A stretch of 64,000 bases of DNA from Tectiglobus sp965224045 (GCA_965224045.1 CBDCYD010000015.1:620001-684000), one strand, 5' to 3'. Shown: positions 51,218 through 60,254, counted from the stretch's first letter. Notes: generated from the letters alone by a model not told the origin. A program made the numbers and translations.

Positions 51218-52107
51218 TTGCCTTCCGACTTGGCGGTGTCTCCGGTCGGATTGCCGAAGTAACGGAAAAATTCCGAGTTCGGCGAAATCACCAGGCGCGT
51301 ATCGCTTGACTTCAGACCTTCTTCATAGGCCTGCATGGAGCGATAGAACGCGAAAAAGTCCGGGTCCTTCTGGAAAGCTGCGGCAAAGATCCGGTTGCGT
51401 TCGGCATCGCCGTCACCGCGGATTTGCTCCGATGTCTTGTTGGCCTCTGCCAGTATCACCGTGCGTTCGCGATCCGCCGTAGCGCGAATCCGGTTGGCGG
51501 CTGCAGCGCCCTCCGCGCGAAACTCGGCGGCTTCACGCTGGCGCTCCGTCTGCATGCGCCGGTAGATCGCCTCGCTGTTTTCTTCCGGCAGGTCCGCGCG
51601 CTTGATGCGAACGTCAACGACCTCGATCCCGAGGTCCTTGGCTTCTTCGTTGACCTGCTCGGCGATGGTGCGCATCAGATCCTCGCGCTTGTCGCGCACG
51701 ACATCCTGGAACGTTGCCGCACCGAGCGCACGCCGGATACTCGCTTCCAAGAATGCGCCAAGACGAACCCGCGCGGTATCTTCAGTCCGAACCGTCTTGT
51801 AGAACTCTAGCGGGTCCTTGATGCGAAAACGTGCGAATGCATCGACGACAAGGCGCTTCTGGTCGGACGCGATGACCTCCTGCGGGGAGGTGTCCAGGTC
51901 AAGGATGCGCTTGTCGAAGTAATCGACCGTCTGGGCGATCGGGATCTTCCAGTGCAGTCCCGGCTTGGTGATGACGCCGTTTTCGATCGGTCGACCGAAT
52001 TCGAGTACGATCGCCTGCTCAGTCTGGCGCACGATGAATGCCGACAGGTAGGCGGCGCCGGCGGCAAGTCCGAGGAGAACGATGAAGAAGGCGAGTGCTG
52101 CGCGCAT
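51214..52107 (-). CDS. hflC: Protease modulator HflC
   Basis: This 297-residue SPFH/band-7 protein has an N-terminal anchor helix (AALAFFIVLLGLAAGAAYL), the band-7 domain (VLEFGRPIENGVITKPGLHWKIP), a helical region rich in Glu/Arg/Ala (about 180-245) and FFAFYRSMQAYEEGL near the C-terminus. With HflK it forms the periplasm-facing cage around FtsH that limits degradation of membrane proteins. It starts 3 bp after hflK stops and overlaps DUF2065 by 4 bp, so hflK-hflC-DUF2065 is one coupled operon. Confidence 0.96.
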   Translation of the reverse strand: MRAALAFFIVLLGLAAGAAYLSAFIVRQTEQAIVLEFGRPIENGVITKPGLHWKIPIAQTVDYFDKRILDLDTSPQEVIASDQKRLVVDAFARFRIKDPLEFYKTVRTEDTARVRLGAFLEASIRRALGAATFQDVVRDKREDLMRTIAEQVNEEAKDLGIEVVDVRIKRADLPEENSEAIYRRMQTERQREAAEFRAEGAAAANRIRATADRERTVILAEANKTSEQIRGDGDAERNRIFAAAFQKDPDFFAFYRSMQAYEEGLKSSDTRLVISPNSEFFRYFGNPTGDTAKSEGK

Positions 52108-52110
52108 GAT

Positions 52111-53256
52111 CTATTGTCCTCCCGCCTGCTGGTTCTTCTTGGTCAGTTCATTGAGCGGTAAGTAGGGCACGACGCCAGATCCCCCTTTGCTGTCGAGGAT
52201 GATCTTGTCCGTGCCGCCGAGCACGCGTTCCATCGTCTCGAGAAACATCCGGCGGCGGGTGACATCCGGCGCCTTTTTATATTCCTGGTAGACCTTGGTG
52301 AAACGGGCGGCCTGACCGGTCGCCTCGGCAATAACCTGTTCGCGGTAGGCCTCGGCGGCCTGCAAAATCCGTTCAGCCTGACCGCGTGCTTCAGGTACCA
52401 CCCGGTTGGCATAGGCCTTGGCTTCGTTCTGCAAGCGCTCCTGATCCGCACGTGCGGCCTGGACGTCGCGGAAAGCACCGATCACCTTGCTCGGCGGGTC
52501 AACCTTCTGCAGCTGCACCGCCGTGATCTTTATGCCGGCACCGTACTCGTCCAGCGTTTTCTGCATGAGCTCGCGCACCGCGGTTTCCGTCTTTTGACGT
52601 GCCTGGGTGAGGATCGGCTGAATATCGCTCTGGCCGACCACCTCGCGCATCGAACTTTCGGCAACCTCCTTCACCGTGGTGGTCGGATTCTGGATGTTGA
52701 ACAGATAGTTCTCAGCGTTGTTGATGCGCCAGATGACGACGAAGTCGACGTCAACGATGTTTTCGTCACCGGTGAGCATCAGGCTTTCTTCGGCAACGTC
52801 ACGAACCGCGACGGTGCGGCCGGCGCGACCGCCGGTGGCGGTCCGCATGCCGATCTGGGTCTGGTTTTGCCGTGTGACGTCGGGCAGCAGGACTTCCTCG
52901 ACGGGATAGGGAAAGCGGAAATGCAGGCCCGGGCCTTCCCAGCGCACGTATTCGCCAAATCGCAGAACAATACCGCGCTGGTTGGGATTGACCTTGAAGG
53001 TGAAGGCGTAAAAGCCGATCACGCCGGCAGCGACCACGAACATCAGCAGCCAGAGATAGCTCGGTATCCCGGTGCCGCCACCGCCGCCCGGCATGACCCG
53101 CTTGAGCTTGTCCTGGCTGCGTTTGAGGATTTCCTCGAGGTCGGGCGGCTGCTGGCCACCGCCGCCGCCGCCCTGTCCCCAGGGGCCCTGCCCCCAAGGA
53201 CCACCATTACCACCGCTTTTCCAGCCGCCACCGCCGCTGTCGTTGTTCCAAGACAT
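52111..53256 (-). CDS. hflK: FtsH protease activity modulator HflK
   Basis: This 381-residue SPFH protein has a Gly/Trp/Gln-rich cytoplasmic N-terminus (about 1-55), a membrane helix (LWLLMFVVAAGVIGFYAF), the band-7 domain with RFGEYVRWEGPGLHFRFP, NIVDVDFVVIWRI and a coiled-coil helix rich in Ala/Glu. It partners HflC. GGAAGG precedes the ATG at 53256. It is the first gene of the hflK-hflC-DUF2065 operon; folA ends 193 bp upstream on the same strand. Confidence 0.96.
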   Translation of the reverse strand: MSWNNDSGGGGWKSGGNGGPWGQGPWGQGGGGGGQQPPDLEEILKRSQDKLKRVMPGGGGGTGIPSYLWLLMFVVAAGVIGFYAFTFKVNPNQRGIVLRFGEYVRWEGPGLHFRFPYPVEEVLLPDVTRQNQTQIGMRTATGGRAGRTVAVRDVAEESLMLTGDENIVDVDFVVIWRINNAENYLFNIQNPTTTVKEVAESSMREVVGQSDIQPILTQARQKTETAVRELMQKTLDEYGAGIKITAVQLQKVDPPSKVIGAFRDVQAARADQERLQNEAKAYANRVVPEARGQAERILQAAEAYREQVIAEATGQAARFTKVYQEYKKAPDVTRRRMFLETMERVLGGTDKIILDSKGGSGVVPYLPLNELTKKNQQAGGQ

Positions 53257-53449
53257 TCAGGCTGCCTTCCATCCTCGTGATTGAGCGCTTTCCCGACGTT
53301 GCCCGGCTGTATTGCCGCGGCCAGAGCCGATCAACTCCCGTGCGTGCAACGGGCATGTCGAGGAAACGGTAGAATTCGGCGTCGCTTATAGGCTACCGGC
53401 CGGTTCTCCGCAAATCCCTGACCTCAACTTGGGAAGAAGCGACAGGCGT

Positions 53450-53983
53450 TCAAGCTCGTGGCGCCGACTTTTCGATCCGTTCCAGCCAAATCAGGGTTGC
53501 TGCAAACTCATCATTTTCGCTCTTCGGCAGCGCTTCGCGGCCAGTTTCGCGCCAAATTTCCGTGTCGAGAGCGGGAAAATAGGTGTCTCCGTCCGGAAAA
53601 CCCTCAATCCGGGTCAGATAAATGCGATCCGCAAGCGGCAGGAGTTCTCGGTAGATCTTGGCGCCGCCGATGACCATGATCTCGTCGATGCTATCCGCCT
53701 CGGCTGCCCGGCGCGCGGCGGCGAGAGCATCGGCCACCGAGGCGGTCTGGATGATACCATCGGCGACCTGCTTCCGGCAGCGGGTGACGACGATGTTGAC
53801 GCGCCCGTCCAGCGGACGGCCAATCGACTCGAATGTGCGGCGCCCCATGATGACCGGCCGGCCCAGCGTCATTTCACGGAATCTCTTGAGATCGCTCGGC
53901 ATGCGCCAGGGAAGATCTCCGGACCTGCCGATGACCCCGTTGGCTGCAACCGCCACGACCAGGACTATGGCTGGGGAATTCAA
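53450..53983 (-). CDS. folA: Dihydrofolate reductase
   Basis: This 177-residue enzyme has VAVAANGVIGRSGDLPWRMP, the catalytic Asp in PSDLKRF, PVIMGRRTFESIGRPL, and IGGAKIYRELLPLADRIYLT, all classic DHFR blocks. It reduces dihydrofolate to tetrahydrofolate with NADPH. The start is unusual: no ATG matches the family N-terminus. A TTG at 53983 (giving MNSPAIVLVV) follows AAAGGCG and gives normal length, while a longer frame to 54070 adds an unrelated extension and crosses a terminator. Thymidylate synthase, a frequent rhizobial neighbour, is absent here. Confidence 0.93.
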   Translation of the reverse strand: MNSPAIVLVVAVAANGVIGRSGDLPWRMPSDLKRFREMTLGRPVIMGRRTFESIGRPLDGRVNIVVTRCRKQVADGIIQTASVADALAAARRAAEADSIDEIMVIGGAKIYRELLPLADRIYLTRIEGFPDGDTYFPALDTEIWRETGREALPKSENDEFAATLIWLERIEKSAPRA

Positions 53984-54030
53984 CGGGTTCGCCTTTCGAG
54001 CAGCAACGATGCATCCGGCCTCGGCACACG

Positions 54031-54060
54031 CAAAAACGGGGAACTCAGCCGGCTCCCCGT
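54031..54060 (-). terminator. Rho-independent terminator, minus strand
   Basis: AACGGGGA (54034-54041) pairs with TCCCCGTT (54053-54060) around an 11-base loop. On the minus strand the stem runs into a stretch of T's (A's at 54031-54035 on the plus strand). It lies 54 bp after the stop of the small secreted protein at 54115-54477 and just before folA, so it separates these transcripts. Confidence 0.85.
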
Positions 54061-54114
54061 TGATCACCACACTTTGTCACGACCTGTCCAGCGCCGCGCG
54101 ACGGTCATGCTGCA

Positions 54115-54477
54115 TTACCTCCGGCGGCGGCGCCGCAGAGGCCTGCACGGCCGCGCAATCACCGAACACGTATAAGCCCCGCGCACACCTTCACATTCTG
54201 TGATCTTGCCGCGCGCATAACGCCACCGTCCCCAATCCGTGCCGTACTCCCAGGATGTAAACTCACTCCAAGCGCGCGCGGCGGAGCGAATTGCGCGGCG
54301 CTTCGTGCGCTGCGTTGTTCCCTGTCCCGTGTGCTCGTGGGATGCCGTGCACAGCATGCCGCGCTCGCGACGCAGATCATGAATGGTAATGAAGCCCGTG
54401 TCATCGGCGAACGCGCTGACCGAGCCCGTCACTACAAACAAGAGGCCTCCCAGCATTGATATTGCTCGAAGCTGCAT
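54115..54477 (-). CDS. Small secreted protein, Trp/Arg-rich with C-terminal cysteines
   Basis: The 120-residue product starts with a signal peptide (MQLRAISMLGGLLFVVTGS, cleavage near AFADD). A Cys in GMLCTAS, a basic Arg-rich middle, a Trp-rich segment (SWEYGTDWGRWRYARG) and further cysteines (TECEGV, TCSV, RPC) follow, then a run of six arginines at the end. GGGGGA lies 7 bases before the ATG at 54477. The family is not recognised. It is a single-gene unit closed by the terminator at 54031-54060. Confidence 0.72.
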   Translation of the reverse strand: MQLRAISMLGGLLFVVTGSVSAFADDTGFITIHDLRRERGMLCTASHEHTGQGTTQRTKRRAIRSAARAWSEFTSWEYGTDWGRWRYARGKITECEGVRGAYTCSVIARPCRPLRRRRRR

Positions 54478-54644
54478 GCGAAAATCCCCCAAAATCGAAG
54501 CTTTGATCGCTTATGATATTTAGCGTGATTTGGTATCCCGCGTGGCGGTCAAGATTTCGCAGCCTGTCAGTTCCCGGGCCATGGTTGCAAGAAAGCGACA
54601 ATCGCGAGTGCGGCCTCGTGCGATCGGATTCGATGCCACCGGAT

Positions 54645-55088
54645 TCAGGCTCTCAAGAGTTTCGCCAAGCCGGCGCGCATGCGGTCGGGAAATGCAGCCG
54701 GTCGCATGGTTACGCGGTCGACGAACACATGAACGAAGTGACCGTCGGCGCGGGCGTGATCTTCGTCCATGCCGAAAAGCCCGATCTCGTAGCGCACCGA
54801 CGACGTTCCGAGGTGGCCGATCGCGAGCCCGGCGTGGACGTCCTCGGGGTAGGCGAATGATCGGTGAAACCGGCAGGTCGTTTCGACGGCGATACCGATG
54901 ATTTCGCCTGCCTCGAAGTCAAGACCGCAGGAGTCGATCAGGTAGCGATTGATCAGCGTGTCGAAGTAGGAATAGTAGACGACGTTGTTGACATGGCCGT
55001 AGACGTCATTGTCCATCCATCGCGTGGGGATGACGTGGAAATGTATGAAATCCGCACGGTGTGCGGGCCGGGGCCTGGACGTGCTCAT
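54645..55088 (-). CDS. Acyl-CoA thioesterase (4-hydroxybenzoyl-CoA thioesterase/YbgC type)
   Basis: This 147-residue hotdog protein has the catalytic block RWMDNDVYGHVNNVVYYSYFD, whose Asp is the usual nucleophile or base, and VETTCRFHRSFAYPEDV later. It hydrolyses acyl- or aroyl-CoA in the cytoplasm. GAGGA lies 6 bases before the ATG at 55088. An in-frame ATG at 55157 overlapping the ridA stop would add an unsupported 23 residues. It follows ridA on the same strand with a 68-bp gap. Confidence 0.9.
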   Translation of the reverse strand: MSTSRPRPAHRADFIHFHVIPTRWMDNDVYGHVNNVVYYSYFDTLINRYLIDSCGLDFEAGEIIGIAVETTCRFHRSFAYPEDVHAGLAIGHLGTSSVRYEIGLFGMDEDHARADGHFVHVFVDRVTMRPAAFPDRMRAGLAKLLRA

Positions 55089-55156
55089 GCAATCCTCGTC
55101 GACGTCGGTTTCGCGGGCTCGAGGACGAGCGGCTCGAGGCGTGATGCCGGCGGGCA

Positions 55157-55504
55157 TCACTTGGTCGCGGTCAAGGCGATTTCAACCAGCATATCAGGCG
55201 CGGCAAGACGCGCCTCGACGCAGGCACGCGTCGGCAGGTTCTGGCCGCTGGTCCAGGCGATCCATTCCTCGTTCATGGCGTCACGATTGCGAATGTCGGT
55301 GACCCAGATCATGGCTGACACGACCTTGGACTTATCGGTTCCACCGAGCGCCAGAAGACGGTCCATCTCGGCGAGGATCTGGCGGGTCTGGCCCTTGATG
55401 TCCTGGGATGTATCATCTGCAACGATGCCAGAGGTGAAAACGAAACCGTTGGCCTCGACGACCTTATTGAAAATCGGCGACGGCTCGTGGCGCGTAATCG
55501 ACAT
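55157..55504 (-). CDS. RidA family protein
   Basis: This 115-residue YjgF/YER057c-like protein has FTSGIVADD, QTRQILAEMDRLLALGG and the active-site block NLPTRACVEARLAAPDMLVEI. The Arg before the Cys is the key imine/enamine-binding residue and is present. RidA enzymes hydrolyse reactive imines formed by PLP enzymes; distant members act on other small molecules. GGGAGAAG precedes the ATG. It is transcribed with the thioesterase and diverges from trmFO across 110 bp. Confidence 0.92.
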   Translation of the reverse strand: MSITRHEPSPIFNKVVEANGFVFTSGIVADDTSQDIKGQTRQILAEMDRLLALGGTDKSKVVSAMIWVTDIRNRDAMNEEWIAWTSGQNLPTRACVEARLAAPDMLVEIALTATK

Positions 55505-55614
55505 GTGTCTTCTCCCGGCATAGATTGCGTATGATCGAAACCACCTCTTAGCACGACAGGACGTATGGCCAAGCCCTTCGATGCGGGACGATCGGGAGCA
55601 CGCCTGAAGCAGCG

Positions 55615-57036
55615 ATGACGAAAGCCAAGCCCATTCATGTCATCGGCGCCGGACTTGCAGGCTCGGAAGCGGCCTGGCAGGCGGCCGAAGCCGGCGTGGC
55701 GGCGGTGCTGCACGAAATGCGCCCGGAGGTTGCAACGGAAGCGCATCAGACGGCGAGCTGCGCGGAACTGGTGTGTTCGAACTCGTTTCGCTCCGACGAC
55801 GCCGAAAGCAACGCGGTGGGCGTCCTGCATGCCGAGATGCGCTCGGCAAACTCGCTCATCATGGCTGCGGGTGACCGGCATCGCCTGCCGGCGGGAAGCG
55901 CGCTCGCCGTGGATCGCGACGGGTTCGCGGAAGAGGTGACCGCGCGACTGGAAGCCCACCCGCTGATCACGATCGAACGCGGCGAAGTGGCGGCGCTGCC
56001 GCCCGACGACTGGGACAACGTGATCGTCGCGACGGGGCCACTGACATCACCTGCCCTCAGCGCCGCCATTCACGATCTCACCGGAGAAGGCGCGCTGGCG
56101 TTTTTCGATGCGATCGCTCCGATCGTCCACTACGACTCGATCGATCTCACGGTGGCTTGGAAGCAGTCGCGTTACGACAAGGCGGGTCCTGGCGGCACCG
56201 GTGCCGACTATCTCAACTGCCCCCTCGACGAAGCGCAATACTACGCCTTCATCGACCAGCTGATCGCGGGCGACAAATCAGAGTTCAAGGAGTGGGAAAC
56301 GAATACGCCCTACTTCGACGGCTGCCTGCCGATCGAGGTGATGGCCGAGCGTGGTCGCGATACGCTGCGGCACGGCCCGATGAAGCCGGTCGGGCTGACC
56401 AATCCCCACCCGGATACAGGGAAGCCCTATGCGGTGGTTCAGCTGCGCCAGGACAATGCCTTGGGAAGCCTGTGGAACATGGTTGGGTTCCAAACCAAGC
56501 TGCGCCACGGTGAACAGACCCGCATTTTCCGCATGATCCCAGGGCTGGAGCGGGCGGAATTCGCGCGCCTTGGCGGACTGCACCGCAACACGTTTCTCAA
56601 TTCGCCGCGCCTGCTCGATCAATCGTTGCGCCTGAGCGCGATGCCCCGCCTGCGGTTTGCCGGCCAGATCACCGGCGTGGAAGGCTATGTCGAAAGTGCT
56701 GCATGCGGTCTGCTGGCGGGGCGGTTTGCAGCCGACGAACGGCTCGGCCGACCACCGCGCCTGCCGCCGCCGACCACGGCCCACGGTGCGCTGCTGGCAC
56801 ACATTACCGGCGGCCACTTGAGCGATGATCACGCACACACCGCACGCTCGTTTCAGCCGATGAACATCAATTTCGGCCTCCTGCCAAGCATCCCGCCACC
56901 GAACAAGGACGAGGATGGCCGGCGGTTGCGCGGCAAGGCCAAGTCGCGCGCGAAAAAAAATCTGCAGGCAAGACGTGCGATTGCCGACTGGACGGCCTGG
57001 ATCGAAGACTGGCGCAAGGCGGAAGCTGCCGAGTAG
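55615..57036 (+). CDS. trmFO: Methylenetetrahydrofolate--tRNA-(uracil-5-)-methyltransferase
   Basis: This 473-residue flavoprotein has the FAD motif HVIGAGLAGSEAAWQAAEAG, HQTASCAELVCSNSFRSDD, the conserved Cys in DYLNCPLDEAQYYAF, the ETNTPYFDGCLPIEVMAERG block, and ARSFQPMNINFGLLP. It methylates U54 in the tRNA T-loop using methylenetetrahydrofolate and FADH2 instead of SAM. Length is normal for the family. It converges with the SGNH hydrolase gene, with stops 20 bp apart. The C-terminus carries a Lys/Arg-rich tail. Confidence 0.96.
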   Translation: MTKAKPIHVIGAGLAGSEAAWQAAEAGVAAVLHEMRPEVATEAHQTASCAELVCSNSFRSDDAESNAVGVLHAEMRSANSLIMAAGDRHRLPAGSALAVDRDGFAEEVTARLEAHPLITIERGEVAALPPDDWDNVIVATGPLTSPALSAAIHDLTGEGALAFFDAIAPIVHYDSIDLTVAWKQSRYDKAGPGGTGADYLNCPLDEAQYYAFIDQLIAGDKSEFKEWETNTPYFDGCLPIEVMAERGRDTLRHGPMKPVGLTNPHPDTGKPYAVVQLRQDNALGSLWNMVGFQTKLRHGEQTRIFRMIPGLERAEFARLGGLHRNTFLNSPRLLDQSLRLSAMPRLRFAGQITGVEGYVESAACGLLAGRFAADERLGRPPRLPPPTTAHGALLAHITGGHLSDDHAHTARSFQPMNINFGLLPSIPPPNKDEDGRRLRGKAKSRAKKNLQARRAIADWTAWIEDWRKAEAAE

Positions 57037-57056
57037 AGGGGACGGTTCGGCCGGCC

Positions 57057-58949
57057 TCACTCGCGCTCATCGTTGGTGGCGTAGCGGTTCAGGACGGTGC
57101 GTGCGCGGTCTGCAACAGCATCCGCGATCGCTGCCTGACCTTCGGCGGTCGGATGAAAGGCACCGGAATAGGTGGCAGCCAGCAGTAATTGCGTCCAGCG
57201 CAAAGACTTTGATTGCAGGACGTTCTGCAACAGCGACCCCGTGACATGGAAATTTCCTGTCAGGAAGGCATCATTCGGCGTGCGAAACCAGCGCCTGCGT
57301 GAAGCATACGCGCGGTAGTCGGCCGGGTTGTAGGGATCCCAGTATCCGTTCAGCCGGCGCGGCATGCGCAATTCCTCCGCCGCAACAAAAGTCGCAAGGT
57401 GATAGCCAGCGCAAATACTGTGGCCTAGAAAGGATTTGCGGTGGGCGGACGTAAACGACCAACCCCGGTTTCGGGCATGGCGGCGCATGACTTTGAGCAA
57501 CCGGCTGGAGATGTCCTCGCCATCGCGGGCGCGCCGCGGGTCGAGTGAAAACGCCGGCAGCACATCCATGCCAATGCGGCCGCCTGGGCACAAGCTCTTG
57601 CCGTCCTCGAGCAGAGCGAGCGGCGGATAGGCGGTCAAGATGATGCGATCACTCTCGCTCCACGGCACATGCAGAACGTTGTGAAAGGCACGGTGGAGCG
57701 CCTTATAGCGCGCGTCCAGGTTTTGCAACGGAAGGCTGGTTTCCTCCTTGCCGTAGACCTGTCCGAACCAACCACCAAGGCGTTTCAATAACGAGCGATC
57801 GCGCAATACGGCGTTGGCGACAAGCCGTGCAAAGCCGATGTCGTTGCCACCTATGGAAACGAGAATGAGATCGATCCGGCGCGCACGCCTGCGGTCACAC
57901 TTGTAGAGCTGAAGGCCGCCCTTCAGGTCTGGAATCCGGCCGCGCATATGGTAGGCCTCGGGATAGTCCTTGAGGGCCGGCCTGAAGCGGCCACACTGGG
58001 CACGTGCCACTGCCGAAATCTGCGACACGTCCGGTGGATTGGGCACCCACTCATGGCCTTTGTAGCGCAGGAACAAGCCTTTGGTGACCTCGGCGCCGGA
58101 ACACGCAAAGCCCACAAACGTTACGGCGCGATGCGGATCTTCGATCGCTAGCTGAAGGGCAGCACGCAATTGGTGCGAATAGAGCGATCGATGGCAGGCC
58201 TGGTCGAGCCAGCGTGCATTGTTGCGGATGAACGTGGCATCGCCGATCTTTGACCACGTGCCAACACGGGCCGGATACCCAGTTAGGTGAATCTCCTTCG
58301 TGGGCGAGCCGTAATCGGCTGTCCGCTCACGCGAGAAGCGCACCGGGACATCCGGATTGCCTTCACCGGAGGCGAAACTGTCGCCGAGACCGACGACAAG
58401 AATATCGCGCACGCGGATCCACGCGCTGGCAAGCTCACGACCGCCCGAGCGAACGGCGATATCGGCACCATTGGGATAGGGAATATCCAGGACCAGAGGC
58501 TTGTCGCACGGCTGGGAAACGGAAATGCCGCGGCGGCGGTTCCGCCCCCTCGGCGCCGTCAGCCAGGTGCAAGCTTCGCCTGCGTTTTCGCTGGCCTCCT
58601 CGAGCCAGACTTCGACTCGATGGCTGCGCGGGTGGATGTAGCTGCCCTTGCGGCTCGGGCAGCGGTAACGGTTACCGGCTTCATTCCAACACACCCGCCC
58701 GGTCAGCGCCGCCGCCCAGCCTTCCGGATGCCGGCGTGCAAGGTGGCGCTCGGCGTTGAGGATCGCCGCGCGGCGCTCGTCCGGGCTCAGTGCTTCAAAG
58801 GTTGCGCGATGTCTGCGGGTGTCCGCCGGGTCCTCAAAAAACCGGAAGGGATTTTCCAAACGCCACGCAATGGTCGGCGCAGCCGCGGCCGGCCAACCTG
58901 CAACGAGCGCCACGAGCCCACAAAGTACCGCCAGCACATTGAATTGCAT
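57057..58949 (-). CDS. Large secreted SGNH/GDSL hydrolase family protein
   Basis: This 630-residue protein has a signal peptide (VLAVLCGLVALVAGWPAAAA), an N-terminal domain of about 170 residues with two Cys-containing stretches (GRVCWNEAGNRYRC, GEACTW), and a long SGNH domain. The hydrolase blocks are GLGDSFASGEGNPD (nucleophile Ser), SIGGNDIGFARL (Asn) and AFHPTAEGQ (His). Large inserts with several cysteines suggest a disulfide-bonded exported esterase or lipase. The ATG at 58949 fits the signal peptide; the open frame to 59027 is not needed. It follows the NDUFAF6-like gene with a 59-bp gap. Confidence 0.85.
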   Translation of the reverse strand: MQFNVLAVLCGLVALVAGWPAAAAPTIAWRLENPFRFFEDPADTRRHRATFEALSPDERRAAILNAERHLARRHPEGWAAALTGRVCWNEAGNRYRCPSRKGSYIHPRSHRVEVWLEEASENAGEACTWLTAPRGRNRRRGISVSQPCDKPLVLDIPYPNGADIAVRSGGRELASAWIRVRDILVVGLGDSFASGEGNPDVPVRFSRERTADYGSPTKEIHLTGYPARVGTWSKIGDATFIRNNARWLDQACHRSLYSHQLRAALQLAIEDPHRAVTFVGFACSGAEVTKGLFLRYKGHEWVPNPPDVSQISAVARAQCGRFRPALKDYPEAYHMRGRIPDLKGGLQLYKCDRRRARRIDLILVSIGGNDIGFARLVANAVLRDRSLLKRLGGWFGQVYGKEETSLPLQNLDARYKALHRAFHNVLHVPWSESDRIILTAYPPLALLEDGKSLCPGGRIGMDVLPAFSLDPRRARDGEDISSRLLKVMRRHARNRGWSFTSAHRKSFLGHSICAGYHLATFVAAEELRMPRRLNGYWDPYNPADYRAYASRRRWFRTPNDAFLTGNFHVTGSLLQNVLQSKSLRWTQLLLAATYSGAFHPTAEGQAAIADAVADRARTVLNRYATNDERE

Positions 58950-59008
58950 GACGTCTTGCCATCCCTTCGTGTCCCATGAACGCCGCCGCTCATGCGCGCG
59001 GATGGGTT

Positions 59009-59866
59009 TTAAAACCGTCCGGTCCAACGCGCCTTCGCCAGCCGGTACGCCTTGAGCAATGCCGACGGGCCCATTTCGTCTGACTTTGCGGCATCAAATT
59101 GGCGGTTGGCGCTGGTCAGGTACGCGGATGTCAGGGCTGCAGGCAGCAGAGCGGCCCGAAACAGCTTGGATTGACCAGCCAGGCCGGCGCGCAAGCGCAC
59201 AAGCTCGGATTGCGCAACCTCGGTCAACTCGACCATCAGGCGTCGCGTGGGCCCGGCCTCGCCTAGCGGCGGGCTTGTCAGGTGTACGCCGTGGGCGGCG
59301 GCCCGATCCGCCGGAACCAGGAGTTGGCGCGCGTGCATGCGGCGCTTGAGTTCGGCAAGTGTGCGAGCGAGGCCGTAAGCGACAGCTGCGGCCTCAACCG
59401 TTTCTGCGTCCCCGCCTGTAAGTGTCTTGCCGAGGATGCGGGCAGCGAGATTGAAAAGCGCCCCGTCGCGTCGGATGAAATGCATGCGCAAATGATCCAG
59501 ATCCGGAACCAAGTCCGAGAAAAGCTCGATCTCCTGAGTTTCAACGACGCCGAAGAGCAGGCCTGCCGGCAAGCGTTGGCGGCGCATGACATCAATCAGT
59601 CCGTCCGCCAGCGGATTGCCCGTTGCAGATTGCGCCGATATGGCGTCGTGCCACCACTGCAATCGAATGGCTGCTATCGTCGGCTCGCTGACCGTCCATA
59701 CGATGCGCTCAACGTTGCCAGCAAAAGCCGCCAGAACGATCAGATCAGAACGTGCGCTGCGTGGTGAGAGCGTTGCGGCGAGATAGCGATCGTACTGCCA
59801 TGTCCGGGCGGTGCCGCGAATGTCATCCCAGTCCGCTCTGCCCGTCGGAATCGGCGCGCTGTCCAC
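59009..59866 (-). CDS. Squalene/phytoene synthase-fold protein, NDUFAF6-like
   Basis: This 285-residue protein has the squalene/phytoene synthase fold, but the aspartate-rich motifs needed for prenyl diphosphate chemistry are absent. The first helix motif reads AFAGNVERIVWTVSEPTIAAIRLQWW, close in pattern to human complex I assembly factor NDUFAF6 (FNVELAQ, SVSEKTIGLMRMQFW). It is therefore more likely a respiratory complex I assembly factor than an isoprenoid enzyme. A GTG at 59866 follows AAGGAG; the frame to 59953 overlaps the upstream gene. It is 10 bp after the Mth938-like (NDUFAF3-type) gene. Confidence 0.85.
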   Translation of the reverse strand: MDSAPIPTGRADWDDIRGTARTWQYDRYLAATLSPRSARSDLIVLAAFAGNVERIVWTVSEPTIAAIRLQWWHDAISAQSATGNPLADGLIDVMRRQRLPAGLLFGVVETQEIELFSDLVPDLDHLRMHFIRRDGALFNLAARILGKTLTGGDAETVEAAAVAYGLARTLAELKRRMHARQLLVPADRAAAHGVHLTSPPLGEAGPTRRLMVELTEVAQSELVRLRAGLAGQSKLFRAALLPAALTSAYLTSANRQFDAAKSDEMGPSALLKAYRLAKARWTGRF

Positions 59867-59876
59867 AATCGCTCCT

Positions 59877-60254
59877 TCAGGCGACGGCGACGAGGGCGGC
59901 GGCGACCGGCCGGCCCTCGCCAAGCAATACATTGTACGTGCGACAGGCCGCACCGGTACTCATTGCTTCCAGACCAAGGCCGGCAGCCGTGAATGCGGCG
60001 CGTAGTTCGGGCGAAGGAAATATCTGACTGCTGCCTGTGCCGAGTAACAGAAAGGCCGGTGGTGCCAGCTCGGCCAACACGTGTGACAGGTCGGCCGGGC
60101 GTACGGCTGCTTCGCGTGCCACATCCCATGCGTAGATGCCCGACGGCAGACACAGGATCGAGCCGCGATGGCTCATGTCGGCGAAACGAAAGCCGCCGTT
60201 GCCGTAGGCATCGATCGGGGCCGTGCCCGGGTACCTCGCAGTTTGATCCGGCAT
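59877..60254 (-). CDS. Mth938-like domain protein (NDUFAF3 homologue)
   Basis: This 125-residue protein of the Mth938/DUF498 family has APIDAYGNGGFRFAD, GSILCLPSGIYAW and LLLGTGSSQIFPSPELR, followed by STGAACRTYNVLLGEGRPVAAAL. Its mitochondrial relative NDUFAF3 helps assemble complex I, and in alphaproteobacteria the gene is regularly next to secDF. It lies between secF (33 bp upstream) and the NDUFAF6-like gene (10 bp downstream) in one operon, an arrangement that links membrane insertion with complex I assembly. Confidence 0.92.
   Translation of the reverse strand: MPDQTARYPGTAPIDAYGNGGFRFADMSHRGSILCLPSGIYAWDVAREAAVRPADLSHVLAELAPPAFLLLGTGSSQIFPSPELRAAFTAAGLGLEAMSTGAACRTYNVLLGEGRPVAAALVAVA

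Noticed and set aside
59009..59866. Carotenoid or hopanoid biosynthesis (phytoene/squalene synthase)
   Set aside because: The aspartate-rich catalytic motifs are absent, no other isoprenoid genes are nearby and the context is secDF with an NDUFAF3-type gene.
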